Source of the DNA: Desulfamplus sp.
GTDB taxonomy: Bacteria; Desulfobacterota; Desulfobacteria; Desulfobacterales; Desulfobacteraceae
Assembly: GCA_015232455.1 (NCBI GenBank)
Contig: JADFZQ010000006.1
Coordinates: 106,297-170,296, forward strand
Direction: 5' to 3'
DNA: 64,000 nt
The translations under genes were made by a program, and so were the position numbers. The notes under the pieces were generated by a model. The model did no database searches. It had not been told where the DNA came from and was given only the letters and a program-made list of their open reading frames with translations. The first letter of the stretch is position 1. Every line of letters starts with the position of its first letter. Shown here in pieces: positions 41,756 through 54,015 of the stretch.

Positions 41756-43705
41756 ATGGCAAAATGTTTGTGGAAGCCATCAGAAGATAGAGTTAAACAG
41801 ACCAATATGTATCGGTTCATGCAGACGGTAAATGAGAAATATGAAAAAGACTTTTCTGATTATGATGCCCTTTACCAGTGGTCTATTGATAATCTTGAAC
41901 AATTTTGGGCTTTAATGTGGGATTTTGCTCAAATTCGTTCATCTAAAAAGTTTGATCGTGTAATTGATGATCCATGCAAAATGCCGGGGGCAAAGTGGTT
42001 TGAAGGTGCAAGGCTTAATTTTGCTGAAAATCTATTACGATTTAGAAATGATAATATTGCCCTTGTCTTTCGTGGAGAAGATCAAATAAGAAGAACTCTG
42101 ACCTATAATCAGCTTTACGATGAAGTTTCAAGAGTTGCTCAGGCACTAAGAAAGCATGGGATAAAGCCGGGAGACAGAGTTGTTGGGTTTGTTCCAAACA
42201 TGCCAGAATCAATCATTGCAATGCTTGCAGCTACAAGTATTGGGGCTGTCTGGTCATCATGCTCCCCAGATTTTGGAATAAAAGGGGTTCTTGATAGATT
42301 TGGTCAGACAAAACCAAGAATATTGTTTACTGCTGATGGTTATTTTTTCAAGGGCAAATCAATGGATAGTCTTGAAAAAATAGCTGGCATTATAAAAGAG
42401 CTTCCCTCAATTGAGAAAGTAGTTGTGATTCCTTACACAAAAGAAGACCCATATATCAAATCAATTCCAAATGCTGTTTTGCTTGATAAATTTAAAGAGT
42501 CTCGTGCCCATGAGATTGAGTTTGCACAGCTTCCATTTGATCACCCACTTTATATCATGTATTCGTCAGGCACTACAGGACTTCCTAAATGTATGGTGCA
42601 AAGTGCTGGCGGAGTTCTTATGCACCAGATAAAAGAGCTTATGCTCCATACAGATTTAAAAGAAGAGGATACTATATTCTATTTTACAACCTGTGGCTGG
42701 ATGATGTGGAATTGGCTTGTAACATCTCTCTCTGTCGGTGCAACATTAGTTTTGTTTGACGGCAACCCATTCCACCCAGCACCAGATGCTTTGTGGCAAA
42801 TGGCACAGGATGAAAAGATAACAGTATTTGGCACAAGTGCTGGATATATTGCTGCACTTAAAAATGCTGGGGTAAAACCTAAACAGCAATTTGATCTTAC
42901 CTCTCTTAAAGCTCTTTTATCTACTGGTTCACCTTTATCAAAAGAGGATTTTGAGTTCATTTATGATGAGGTTAAATCTGACTTACAACTTGCCTCAATC
43001 TCTGGCGGCTCTGATCTTAATGGCTGTTTTGCACTTGGAAATCCAATTGGACCTGTCTATTCAGGTGAGTTGCAATGTCGTGGTCTTGCAATGAAAGTTT
43101 TTGCTTTTGATGAAGATGGACAACCAGTTGTAGGCAAACAAGGCGAGCTTGTCTGCACAGCACCATTTCCATCAATGCCTATCTATTTTTGGAATGATGA
43201 AGATGGCTCAAGGTACCATTCAGCCTATTTTGACCGTTATCCTAAAATCTGGACACACGGTGATTTTATTGAAGTTACAGAGCGTGGTGGAGTTATTATG
43301 TATGGTCGCTCTGATGCTACATTAAATCCAGGAGGAGTTAGAATTGGGACAGCCGAAATTTATCGCAGAATGGAGCAGATGGAAGAGATTGCTGACAGCG
43401 TTGTTGTTGGGCAAGAGTGGAATAATGACATTAGAGTTATCTTGTTTGTTACTATGGCTTCGGGATTTGAATTAAACGATGAAATTAGAGACAAAATAAG
43501 AAGTGATATTCGTAAAAATGCCTCACCTCGTCATGTTCCAGCAAAAATAATTCAAGTGCCTGATATTCCATACACTCTGAATATGAAAAAAGTTGAGCTT
43601 GCAGTCAAAAATATGATTCATGGAAAAGAGGTAAAGAATAAAGATGCTTTGAAAAATCCAGAGGCTCTTGATTTCTTTGGTAAAATAGAAGAGTTAAAAA
43701 GTTAA
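41756..43705 (+). CDS. aacS: Acetoacetyl-CoA synthetase (acetoacetate-CoA ligase)
   Basis: Start at ATG 41756, behind GGAGGT (41743-41748); the open frame begins five codons earlier. 649 residues, the usual size. It is an adenylate-forming enzyme converting acetoacetate, ATP and CoA to acetoacetyl-CoA. YSSGTTGLPKCMVQSAGG is the P-loop-like core, WMMWNWLVTSLSVGATLVLFDGNP and GGVIMYGRSDATLNPGGVRIGTAEIY are typical. The last includes the hinge and ATP-contact region. It would recover acetoacetate made by an HMG-CoA-lyase-type reaction. The regulator lies 85 bases upstream. Confidence 0.92.
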   Translation: MAKCLWKPSEDRVKQTNMYRFMQTVNEKYEKDFSDYDALYQWSIDNLEQFWALMWDFAQIRSSKKFDRVIDDPCKMPGAKWFEGARLNFAENLLRFRNDNIALVFRGEDQIRRTLTYNQLYDEVSRVAQALRKHGIKPGDRVVGFVPNMPESIIAMLAATSIGAVWSSCSPDFGIKGVLDRFGQTKPRILFTADGYFFKGKSMDSLEKIAGIIKELPSIEKVVVIPYTKEDPYIKSIPNAVLLDKFKESRAHEIEFAQLPFDHPLYIMYSSGTTGLPKCMVQSAGGVLMHQIKELMLHTDLKEEDTIFYFTTCGWMMWNWLVTSLSVGATLVLFDGNPFHPAPDALWQMAQDEKITVFGTSAGYIAALKNAGVKPKQQFDLTSLKALLSTGSPLSKEDFEFIYDEVKSDLQLASISGGSDLNGCFALGNPIGPVYSGELQCRGLAMKVFAFDEDGQPVVGKQGELVCTAPFPSMPIYFWNDEDGSRYHSAYFDRYPKIWTHGDFIEVTERGGVIMYGRSDATLNPGGVRIGTAEIYRRMEQMEEIADSVVVGQEWNNDIRVILFVTMASGFELNDEIRDKIRSDIRKNASPRHVPAKIIQVPDIPYTLNMKKVELAVKNMIHGKEVKNKDALKNPEALDFFGKIEELKS

Positions 43706-43718
43706 TTATCAAATATAA

Positions 43719-43745
43719 AAGCTCTGAAATATTTTTCAGGGCTTG
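43719..43745. terminator. Bidirectional hairpin between aacS and ABC permease genes
   Basis: AAGCTCTGAAA pairs with TTTCAGGGCTT (one G-T step) around a short A/T loop. It sits between converging genes and can serve both. Confidence 0.6.
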
Positions 43746-43755
43746 AAATAGCAAA

Positions 43756-45516
43756 TCACATATCAAATAAAATCTTTTTAAGACGTTTTTCGCCAAATTT
43801 CATTGGGAGAAATGTCATTAAAATAGAGATAATCAAAGCTGCTAAAAATGAGATACAAATCCAAGCCATATCAGCAAAAACTAATGGCTTGGATTTAAAC
43901 TGAGATGACAAAATCATATATACTGGTCCAGCCTGAAGAACAATTACAGTTCCAATAAATAAAGCACTGAAAATCATAAATAACAATCCTCCGTAGCTTG
44001 TAACTGTCTGACTTGGGTTTTCTGACTTAAAAGATGGGAACGCTGCACCAAGCCCAATTCCAAGAGATAGAACACCAGGAACAATGAAAAAGGTGTTTAT
44101 GCAAGATAGAACCATCATAAAAGGAACAACTTTGAGCAAAATGTTTGTGCCAATAATCAAAATAAATGTAAGAATGATCAGAGGAACTAAGTAGATAAGG
44201 TATTTTATCCAGATAAAAGATTTAAGCTCAATCGGACTTGAACGGATAATCCATATTGCTTCGCCCTCCATGCTGATTGCTGGGAATGCAAATCTGCCTG
44301 TAATTGCAGTAAGAACAAAAAAAGCAAGCCCCATATTGAGAAATGCCAGCATATTTTGAAGGTAGATGGTCTGGATTGGCGATTTTTCTAATGGTAATAC
44401 TTTGAAATTATAGATATAAATACAAACTAACGCACCAATTAAAAAAAGCTGAGACCATTGCGTTTGATCTCTAAAAAAAGTTTTGATCTCTTTTATAAAA
44501 AGGGCGCGCATAGCCCCAGATACGAACTTTTTAAAGAAATATTCTATTCTTAACAATTTTAAGAGCTTATCTATTCTTAAGAATCTATATCCTTTTGATA
44601 GACCACCCCAAAGTTTGATCCCACCCAAAAGACGAGCAGCAGATGTTTGTGCCTTTGATACTCCACTAAAATAGACAATATCTGCCATCACTACCATTAT
44701 AAATCCAATAAACAACACAAAGCTAAAAGCTATAAATATATGGAAAGAGCTAAGTAAAATTTCATTTTTTAAAGCTGCTGTAATAGCGTCATAACACCAT
44801 GTGCTTGGCAAAAATGGAGAAGATGGTGTGTTCATAGATTTAAAATAGAAAAGGGTTGCTGAAAAAACTTCAGGATCAACAAGTCGCTCAGGTCTTAAAA
44901 TTCTAAATGCAATATAGAGAAGTATAAATAGAGATAGCCCAAGAAAGATAAAAATTGTGCGTATGCGGCTTGCTGGCACAATCACTACAGCCGTCATTAC
45001 AAGTATAGAAGCAACTGCTGATGCACCGACTGCAAGCAACATAAGTGAAATTATGATTGCAAAATAAAAAAATATTTCTGGCGAATAAATCCAGCCGTAT
45101 GCAACAAAAACAGGTAAAGTATAAAGAATCACCATCCATGAGCTGTCAAGTGTGGTTTCAATCCATCGAGCAAGAAAAATTCTATAACTCTCAACAGGCA
45201 TTGAGTGGACAAGTTTTAAATCCTTTGCAAGATAGAGTTTTGACAAGGCATTTAAGATATTGCTAAAAATTAGAAGGGAAAATATGGTTACAATAACCAT
45301 TGAAAGGAGCTTAAAGGCAAGAATATCTCCCATTTGGTCAATCTGGCTAAAATATCTAAGCACCCGCAACGATATATAGAGAGAACCCACCCAAAATATT
45401 ATTCCAAGTGTTAAGATTAAAAGATATTTATAAATCCCGCCTTTACCTGATGCGATACGCCCTTGATTATATATTGAACGAAAACGGGGAGTTAGAAGTG
45501 TAATTATATCTTGCAT
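43756..45516 (-). CDS. ABC-type exporter permease (large membrane protein)
   Basis: 586 residues with about 12 hydrophobic segments in two clusters and no ATP-binding motif. The arrangement (LAKDLKLVHSMPVESYRIFLARW, then FIKEIKTFFRDQTQWSQLFLIGALVCIYIYN and EAIWIIRSSPIELKSFIWIKYLIYL in outline) matches the permease of ABC_tran_2-like export systems, in which the repeated 'lK.lp....r.fl.rw' motif contacts the ATPase. The ATPase gene is not beside it; the neighbour at the 5' side is ligA. The substrate is unknown. Confidence 0.78.
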   Translation of the reverse strand: MQDIITLLTPRFRSIYNQGRIASGKGGIYKYLLILTLGIIFWVGSLYISLRVLRYFSQIDQMGDILAFKLLSMVIVTIFSLLIFSNILNALSKLYLAKDLKLVHSMPVESYRIFLARWIETTLDSSWMVILYTLPVFVAYGWIYSPEIFFYFAIIISLMLLAVGASAVASILVMTAVVIVPASRIRTIFIFLGLSLFILLYIAFRILRPERLVDPEVFSATLFYFKSMNTPSSPFLPSTWCYDAITAALKNEILLSSFHIFIAFSFVLFIGFIMVVMADIVYFSGVSKAQTSAARLLGGIKLWGGLSKGYRFLRIDKLLKLLRIEYFFKKFVSGAMRALFIKEIKTFFRDQTQWSQLFLIGALVCIYIYNFKVLPLEKSPIQTIYLQNMLAFLNMGLAFFVLTAITGRFAFPAISMEGEAIWIIRSSPIELKSFIWIKYLIYLVPLIILTFILIIGTNILLKVVPFMMVLSCINTFFIVPGVLSLGIGLGAAFPSFKSENPSQTVTSYGGLLFMIFSALFIGTVIVLQAGPVYMILSSQFKSKPLVFADMAWICISFLAALIISILMTFLPMKFGEKRLKKILFDM

Positions 45517-45580
45517 TATATCAGTTGCTCATTTTTTATAGTGTTAATGGTGATGCGATAAATAAAGTACGGGAGAGTTT

Positions 45581-48034
<2,454 letters not shown>

Positions 48035-48207
48035 TTAATTAAAATTTACGAATCCGTAAAGTTTATACCTGCTTATAGTATAACAATTTTTCAAGAGTTG
48101 TTAAATATTACCACATAAGCTCAATCATAGTGAGTAATTTTTTTCAAACAAATATAATAAGCATTTCTCAAGAAGCATCTTGAAACTTTATCCGTTTTCA
48201 TCATAAA

Positions 48208-49002
48208 ATGATTTCCATTATGGGATATATATTTGATTTTAATGACTCAAGAAATTATGAAACCCGTTTTGAACGGGCTAACAATATCTACGCCTTTAAT
48301 CTTGAGATTGAGCTGCTACTTAAAATGGTTGCCCCAGAAATTGGTAGTTCTCTACTTGATATAGGATGCGGAACAGGAAGAAGCCTTGAGCCTCTGCTAA
48401 ATCGTGGGCTTAACCTCACAGGTGTTGAACCTTCTCCTTATATGCTTGACATTGCAAAAGAGAGACTTGGTGATAAAGCAGACCTTCATCGTGCATTTGC
48501 AGAGGAGCTGCCTTTTGACGACAACACCTTTAACCACTCCTTTTTTCTAACCAGCCTTGAATTTACAGAAAGACCCGCAAAAGCTATTGAAGAGGCTTGT
48601 AGAGTAACAAAGGACAAAGTGTTTATCTGTGCTTTTAATAAATATGCTCCTTTAAATATCATTCGGCGTGTAAAAGGATTTTTCATTAAAAATGCTATTT
48701 CTCAGGCAAGATTTTTCAGTATTTTGGAGCTTAGACAGATAGCTTCTGATATTCTCGGTGATGTTCCAATTGAGTGGAAAACAACTCTCCAATTTCCATT
48801 TAGCAGCAGTAAAGTTTGTCATTGGATTGAGCAAATTCCATTAGTACAAAAATCTCCTTTTGGCACTATTATTGGAATGACAATCATACCTGTCCCACGA
48901 TTTAGAACAAGACCACTCTCTTTAAGAATCACTCCGCAAAACAGATATAATCCTGTTACAGGGTTTGCCATGAATCAAACACAAACAAAAGAGGATTTAT
49001 AA
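48208..49002 (+). CDS. Class I SAM-dependent methyltransferase
   Basis: 264 residues. Motif I LLDIGCGTGRSLEPLLNRGLNLTGVEPSPYML binds SAM and motif IV is FNHSFFLTSLEFTERPAKAIEEACRVTKDKVFI (in outline). Substrate unknown; the general shape is UbiE/COQ5-like. The start could also be ATG at 48220 (MGYIFDF). It is transcribed away from ligA and may share a promoter region with amrS downstream. Confidence 0.85.
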   Translation: MISIMGYIFDFNDSRNYETRFERANNIYAFNLEIELLLKMVAPEIGSSLLDIGCGTGRSLEPLLNRGLNLTGVEPSPYMLDIAKERLGDKADLHRAFAEELPFDDNTFNHSFFLTSLEFTERPAKAIEEACRVTKDKVFICAFNKYAPLNIIRRVKGFFIKNAISQARFFSILELRQIASDILGDVPIEWKTTLQFPFSSSKVCHWIEQIPLVQKSPFGTIIGMTIIPVPRFRTRPLSLRITPQNRYNPVTGFAMNQTQTKEDL

Positions 49003-49030
49003 ACCTATAATTCTACTTTGTTAATTATTT

Positions 49031-49060
49031 CCCTCTCCCAAGGAGAGGGGTTAGGGGTGA
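49031..49060. repeat. REP-like intergenic repeat
   Basis: CCCTCTCC AAG-loop GGAGAGGG hairpin followed by GTTAGGGGTGAGG. This GC-rich text is a widespread intergenic repeat in unrelated bacteria and stands out in an A/T-rich window. Confidence 0.75.
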
Positions 49061-49156
49061 GGCGTTAGCCTTTAGAGTGTTACAAAGATTCTAAATCTTA
49101 GTCAATTTAACCACATATTTTTTTGAAATTAAGGATAAGAGTTAAAAACAATAGAT

Positions 49157-50167
49157 ATGAAGACTTTAATATATGAAAAACTTGAAAATAACAGTGTAAA
49201 GTGTGGGATATGCAATCACTTCTGCACGATTGAATCTGGAAAACGTGGAGTATGTCAGGTAAGGGAAAACCATGATGGTGAGCTTATATCTTTAGTCTAT
49301 TCCAAAATTATCTCAAAGGCTATTGATCCAATTGAGAAAAAACCTATTTTCCACCTTTTACCCGGTTCAACTTCATTCTCCATTGCAACTGAAGGGTGCA
49401 ATTTTCAATGCTCTTTTTGCCAAAATAGTAGTATCTCACAAATACCAATAGGTCAAAACAAGGCTATACGAGGGGCAAATATTGAACCTGAAACAATAGT
49501 TAATCAGGCAATTAATTCAGGGTGTGAAAGCATCTCCTACACCTACACAGAGCCAACAATCTACTTTGAGCTTGCACTTGAAACAGCAAAGATTGCCCAT
49601 TCAAAGGGGCTTCGCAATATCTTTGTAACTAACGGTTTTATGTCAAAAAAGGTGATCGAGATGGTAGCACCTTACCTTGATGCTGCAAATGTTGATCTAA
49701 AGGCTTTTAATGATGAGTTTTATCGTAAACAGTGCAAGGGACGGCTTGAGCCTGTTAAAGAGAACCTTATTTTGATGAAATCACTTGGCATTCTGGTTGA
49801 GGTTACAACTCTTCTGATTCCTGAGCTTAACGACAATCCTTCAGAAATAGAAGCAATGGCAGAATTTATCTCTAACTCACTTGGCGTTGAGACGCCTTGG
49901 CACATCAGCCGTTTTCACCCATGCTACAATATGACAGACAGAGGAAGCACGCCAATTTCTACTTTAAAGATGGCTTTTGATGCTGGAAAAGAGGCAAGAC
50001 TACGTTATGTCTATACAGGCAATGCACCGGGTCTTGAGTCTGAAAATACATTCTGCCATGTTTGCGGGCAGATTCTGATTCAGAGAGTAGCTTATAACAT
50101 CACAAATTTTATGAACCCTGCTGGAAGATGCCCTGAATGCGGGACAAAGGTTTATGGAATCTTTTAG
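49157..50167 (+). CDS. amrS: AmmeMemoRadiSam-system radical SAM enzyme
   Basis: 336 residues. The 4Fe-4S radical-SAM motif is EGCNFQCSFCQN (Cys81, Cys85, Cys88). The N-terminus, KCGICNHFCTIESGKRGVCQVRENHDGEL (in outline), is the conserved small Cys cluster of this family, formerly called PFL-activating-enzyme-like, and the C-terminal CHVCGQILIQRVAYN..NPAGRCPECG gives a zinc-ribbon tail. AmrS is normally grouped with AmmeMemo A and B proteins, which are not adjacent here. The exact reaction is unknown. Confidence 0.9.
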   Translation: MKTLIYEKLENNSVKCGICNHFCTIESGKRGVCQVRENHDGELISLVYSKIISKAIDPIEKKPIFHLLPGSTSFSIATEGCNFQCSFCQNSSISQIPIGQNKAIRGANIEPETIVNQAINSGCESISYTYTEPTIYFELALETAKIAHSKGLRNIFVTNGFMSKKVIEMVAPYLDAANVDLKAFNDEFYRKQCKGRLEPVKENLILMKSLGILVEVTTLLIPELNDNPSEIEAMAEFISNSLGVETPWHISRFHPCYNMTDRGSTPISTLKMAFDAGKEARLRYVYTGNAPGLESENTFCHVCGQILIQRVAYNITNFMNPAGRCPECGTKVYGIF

Positions 50168-50237
50168 CTTTAGAAAATTATATCTCTAAAGTTGACAAAT
50201 TTCCATATTAGCAATTTTCTTAAATGGAGTGGATATT

Positions 50238-51128
50238 GTGCCAATAAGCATAAAAAATATAGTAGATAGTTTGCAACAAAAAATAGTTATATATAGCAAG
50301 ATGATAAAATTTTCCCACACAATATTTGCACTGCCCTTTGCACTCTCTGCTGTTGTTATGGCGTGGCAAAATCATGATGTGGTAATATTAGATTTAATTT
50401 GGATACTTCTTGCTATGGTTGGAGCAAGGTCTGCTGCAATGGGTTTTAATAGAATAGTTGACGCAGATATTGATGCGAAAAATCCAAGAACTTTAATTCG
50501 CGAAATTCCCTCAGGAGTGCTTACTAAAAAAGATGCAGCCTTGTTTGTTTTTGGCTCTTCGGCTCTATTTATTTTTTCTGCTGCAATGCTTGGTAAACTT
50601 TGCTTTATCCTCTCTTTTCCAGTTCTATTTTTTCTTCTGTTTTATTCTGTTACCAAAAGATTTACAAAATATTGCCACATCTATCTTGGATTTGCCATAT
50701 CTTTAGCTCCTCTTGGAGCTTGGATTGCAATTACTGGCTATATATCGTTTAGCGTAATACTTCTTACTTTAGCACTTATGACCTATATAGCAGGATTTGA
50801 TATTCTCTACGCTTGCCAAGACATTGATTTTGACAGAGAGCATAAATTATTCTCAATGCCAGCAAAACTTGGAGCTAAAAAATCAATGATTATCTCCTCT
50901 CTCCTTCATCTTATGACATTTATTTTTTTAACCGCTCTTTACTTTACATTTAAGATGAACCCCATATTTATTATATTTCTTGTTGCTATTGGTTTTTTTC
51001 TTGTTGCAGAGCATCGTATTGTAACACCCAATAATCTTGAGAAAATTGACATTGCATTTTTTAACATAAACAGCCTTATATCAATTTTGCTATTTGCTGG
51101 AGTTATTGCTAATGCCATTACAAGCTGA
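50238..51128 (+). CDS. UbiA-family prenyltransferase (menaquinone/ubiquinone-type)
   Basis: GTG 50238 is preferred to GTG 50229 because GGAG (50226-50229) then lies 8 bases upstream; 296 residues. Seven to nine hydrophobic helices. GFNRIVDADIDAKNPRT and YACQDIDFDREHKLFSMPAKLG are the two Asp-rich prenyl-diphosphate sites of the UbiA family. It attaches an isoprenoid chain to an aromatic acid in quinone synthesis; the sequence style resembles the MqnP branch (futalosine route), but this was not verified. It overlaps the next gene by 17 bases. Confidence 0.88.
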   Translation: MPISIKNIVDSLQQKIVIYSKMIKFSHTIFALPFALSAVVMAWQNHDVVILDLIWILLAMVGARSAAMGFNRIVDADIDAKNPRTLIREIPSGVLTKKDAALFVFGSSALFIFSAAMLGKLCFILSFPVLFFLLFYSVTKRFTKYCHIYLGFAISLAPLGAWIAITGYISFSVILLTLALMTYIAGFDILYACQDIDFDREHKLFSMPAKLGAKKSMIISSLLHLMTFIFLTALYFTFKMNPIFIIFLVAIGFFLVAEHRIVTPNNLEKIDIAFFNINSLISILLFAGVIANAITS

Positions 51129-52395
51129 CTATCTATATCGTGTTTTTACAGAAAACATTGATGATGTGATTTGGGTCATGGATAAATCATATCAATTTGA
51201 ATATGTTAGCCCCTCTATCGAAAAATTAATCGGATATACTCAAGAAGAGTTTTTATTAATAAAATTAGAAGAGTTTATTTTATCGCCACACCTTGAAGAT
51301 ACTCTTGCAGAAATAAGTAAAAGAAAAAGAGATGAAGCAGACGGCGTTGGAGATAATAAAATAAAAAAATGGGAACTTGAGTATCGTCATAAAGATGGCA
51401 GAAAACTTTGGGTTGAGACAACTACAAAGCCGGTAAGAGATAAAAATGGCAATTTTAATGGCTTTATTGGAACTGTCCGCAACATTGACGAAAGAAAAGC
51501 AATGGAATTATCTCTTAAAGAGAGCAAATATCGCCTTGAACTTGCCTTGCAAAGCTCTTCAATTGGGCTTTGGGACTTAAATATTAAGGATAACCATATA
51601 TTTTTTGACAAACGCTGTGCTGAAATATTGGGTTATGATTCAGAAATGATATTAAGTCCAGCTACACAAACTTTTGATATAATTATTCCAGAAGAGAGAA
51701 AAAAGATAATAAAACATTGGAATAACCAAATCAAAACAATAGCTTTCCACTCTAAAAATAGCCTTATATCTGATGCTGACTCATATATTAATGTTGAATG
51801 CCCTGTTATAAACAAGAAAAATCACAACTTATGGTTAATGGTTCTTGGGAAAATTGTAGAAAAAGATTCATTTGCTAATCCAACAAGAGCTGTTGGCACT
51901 TGCCTTGATATTACAGAGCAGAAAAGTTTTCAAAAAGAATTTGAAAAGAAGCATAATGAACTTGAATATAATGTTAAGAAACTTGAACAGACCAATAGTG
52001 CATTAAATATTTTAATAGAGCATAGAGATAGAGAAAGAGCTAAATTTTGCGACTCTATTCTTAACAACTTCAAAAAATTAGTTTTTCCATTTATAAACAA
52101 GATGAGTAAGTCAAAAAATAGTAATGAGATAGAGATATATACAAAAATTCTTGAACAGAATATCCACGAAAGCCTTGCTATGCTGAAAAAAGAGACTCCA
52201 TTAAAATACAGCAACTTAACCTCTACTGAGGTTCAGGTATCTGATCTCATAAAAGAGGGTATTTCAAGCAAAGAGATCGCCCAAATGTTAAATGTGAGCG
52301 AAAGAGCTGTCTATTTTCACCGCAGAAATATCCGCAAAAAATTAAATCTTGGAACTTCTAAGAAAAATCTTAAAAATCACCTTCAATCCATATAA
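51112..52395 (+). CDS. PAS-PAS-LuxR transcriptional regulator
   Basis: Start at ATG 51112 (GGAG nine bases upstream); 427 residues. PAS1 is at about 5-125 (TENIDDVIWVMDKSYQFEYVSPSIEKLIGYT; end GTVRNIDERKAMELSLKESK), PAS2 at about 137-275 (ALQSSSIGLWDLNIKDNHIFFDKRCAEILGY; end GTCLDITEQKSFQKEF). A coiled coil follows (about 275-330), then a LuxR/GerE helix-turn-helix at about 365-425 (LTSTEVQVSDLIKEGISSKEIAQMLNVSERAVYFHRRNIRKKL in outline). Soluble sensor-regulator; the ligand or cofactor is unknown. It overlaps ubiA-family gene by 17 bases, so probably co-translated. Confidence 0.88.
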   Translation: MPLQADYLYRVFTENIDDVIWVMDKSYQFEYVSPSIEKLIGYTQEEFLLIKLEEFILSPHLEDTLAEISKRKRDEADGVGDNKIKKWELEYRHKDGRKLWVETTTKPVRDKNGNFNGFIGTVRNIDERKAMELSLKESKYRLELALQSSSIGLWDLNIKDNHIFFDKRCAEILGYDSEMILSPATQTFDIIIPEERKKIIKHWNNQIKTIAFHSKNSLISDADSYINVECPVINKKNHNLWLMVLGKIVEKDSFANPTRAVGTCLDITEQKSFQKEFEKKHNELEYNVKKLEQTNSALNILIEHRDRERAKFCDSILNNFKKLVFPFINKMSKSKNSNEIEIYTKILEQNIHESLAMLKKETPLKYSNLTSTEVQVSDLIKEGISSKEIAQMLNVSERAVYFHRRNIRKKLNLGTSKKNLKNHLQSI

Positions 52396-52515
52396 ATTTC
52401 GATATATCAAAAACAATAGTTAATATTATCATCTCTGTTTTAGTGATCTTTCAATTTTTCCCATTACTTAGCTCTTTACAAATTTATAGTTCTTAATAAT
52501 TATAATTTTGTCATA

Positions 52516-52536
52516 TTGATAGTTTAATACTATCAA
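52516..52536. promoter_or_regulatory. Inverted repeat upstream of the solute-binding pseudogene
   Basis: TTGATAGT and ACTATCAA are perfect 8-base arms around TTAAT. There is no T-run after it, so an operator is more likely than a terminator. It lies about 130 bases before the first solute-binding gene of the sensory region. Confidence 0.45.
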
Positions 52537-52669
52537 TTTAGTGTTAATTATTTATCAACATAGATTGATTTAAGTGTGGTATAAAATTTGAGCTGTCTTA
52601 TTGTTTGGTTAGGTTAATACCAGCCATGTAATAAATTGAAAACATTAAATCAAATTTTAGGAGAAAAGA

Positions 52670-53225
52670 ATGATGAATCAAAAGAAAAAAGAGATTTTCA
52701 GTCATCAAAAAAATGTTATTATGTCTGGCGTTGCTATTTTTATAGTGTTTTTTCCATTAACATTTTTTAGTTCGCCAGTAATGTGTGCAGACCTCACAAT
52801 TTATACAGAAGAGTCTCCAAATGCCCATTTTACAGACAAAGATGGTAAAGCTACAGGTTATGTTTATGAGCTTGTTATTGAGATGCAAAAAAGAATGGGA
52901 GACACAACACCTATCTTGATAGCGTTACAAGCGATGATCTAAATCTTAAAAAACTTTTAGGTGGACGCACATCTTTATGGGCTTCAAGTAGAGATAGGAC
53001 ACCCATATAGCAAAGGAGCTTAAAATTCCTTTTGAAAGTGTAGAACCTGTTTTTACAATCATGGAAAAAGGATTATTTATCGCATTTAATAAAGATACTT
53101 CTGACGAAATAGTTAATAAATGGGCAAAAGCATATAATGATGTCCGCTCTGACGGTACAATGGAGGCTATATATAAAAAATGGGATACTTCTATTCCAAC
53201 ATATCAGATTCCGAAAGCACCTTGA
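52670..53225 (+). pseudogene. Degraded family-3 solute-binding protein gene
   Basis: The N-terminus (signal peptide, then LTIYTEESPNAHFTDKDGKATGYVYELVIEMQKRMGDTTPI) and the C-terminus (LFIAFNKDTSDEIVNKWAKAYNDVRSDGTMEAIYKKWD) both closely match the intact paralogue at 56073. The middle is missing: relative to that gene about 262 bases are deleted after 'GDTTPI', shifting the frame, and a further single-base loss occurs near 53004 (TATAGC against TATAGCT). The reading frame therefore ends early at 52942. Remains are clearly recognisable, so the loss is recent. Confidence 0.9.
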
Positions 53226-53236
53226 AATCATACTGT

Positions 53237-54001
53237 ATGATTAAACGTGCAGGAATAATGGTTGCTGTGCTGCTGATTTGCTTCAATATCTGTTCTGCTC
53301 AGGAGATCATAGTGGCGACAGAGATTTGGGAACCTTATAATTTTGTCAAAGATGGCAAAGTTATAGGAATCTCAACTGAAATTGTCGAATACACTATTAA
53401 ACAAGCAGGGATAGCTATTAAAGAGGGGGAAATCGGGGTATATCCATGGGCAAGAGCATATAAGATGGCGTTAGAAGATGAGAATGTATTAATATATACA
53501 ATCTTACGAACTGAAGAACGGGAGAAATTGTTTAAATGGATTGGACCATTAATCCCGCCAGAGAAATTTTATTTCTATAAACATCGCACCAGATCAGATG
53601 TGGTAGTTAAAACGCTTGATCATGCTAAAAAGTATCGAATCGGGATTTTAAGAGATAGTATTCATGGACAATTTTTAACGGCTCATGGCTTTCCCAAGTA
53701 TTCGTTGGATGAGGTCTCAGAGCAAGTGTTTAACTTAAAAAAGCTGCTTGCTGATCGCATTGATTTGATCATTGATCTTGAAACCACGCTTAAAATTCGG
53801 ACACAAGAGCAGAATCTGCCGCTGCCAGAGTTTGAACAAGTGCTATTTTTATTTGAGCATGGCTACTACATGGCATTTAGCCAAAGCACATCAGAGAAGA
53901 TTGTTGAGCGGACAAGGTCAGCATTTGAAGAAGTCAAAGCAAGCGGAGTAATTCAGCAGATTTTGAAAAAATACAATAACAATTTGAGCATTGCACAATA
54001 A
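53237..54001 (+). CDS. Periplasmic solute-binding protein, family 3
   Basis: 254 residues from ATG 53237; a longer frame starts in the pseudogene and is not a real start. Signal peptide at about 1-24 (MIKRAGIMVAVLLICFNICSAQ). The two-lobe binding protein has EIWEPYNFVKDGKVIGISTEIVEYTIKQ, YPWARAYKMALEDENVLIYTILRTEEREKLFKWIGPL and a hinge near 'KTLDHAKKYRIGIL'. The Arg of LRTEEREK is the position that usually salts to the ligand's carboxylate. No permease or ATPase is adjacent. No ribosome site is obvious; ATG 53258 is an alternative. Confidence 0.85.
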   Translation: MIKRAGIMVAVLLICFNICSAQEIIVATEIWEPYNFVKDGKVIGISTEIVEYTIKQAGIAIKEGEIGVYPWARAYKMALEDENVLIYTILRTEEREKLFKWIGPLIPPEKFYFYKHRTRSDVVVKTLDHAKKYRIGILRDSIHGQFLTAHGFPKYSLDEVSEQVFNLKKLLADRIDLIIDLETTLKIRTQEQNLPLPEFEQVLFLFEHGYYMAFSQSTSEKIVERTRSAFEEVKASGVIQQILKKYNNNLSIAQ

Positions 54002-54015
54002 CCTGTTTTTTTATT

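Noticed and set aside
53180..53236. Upstream start (53180) for the solute-binding protein
   Set aside because: It lies within the coding tail of the preceding pseudogene and precedes the signal peptide by 19 residues.
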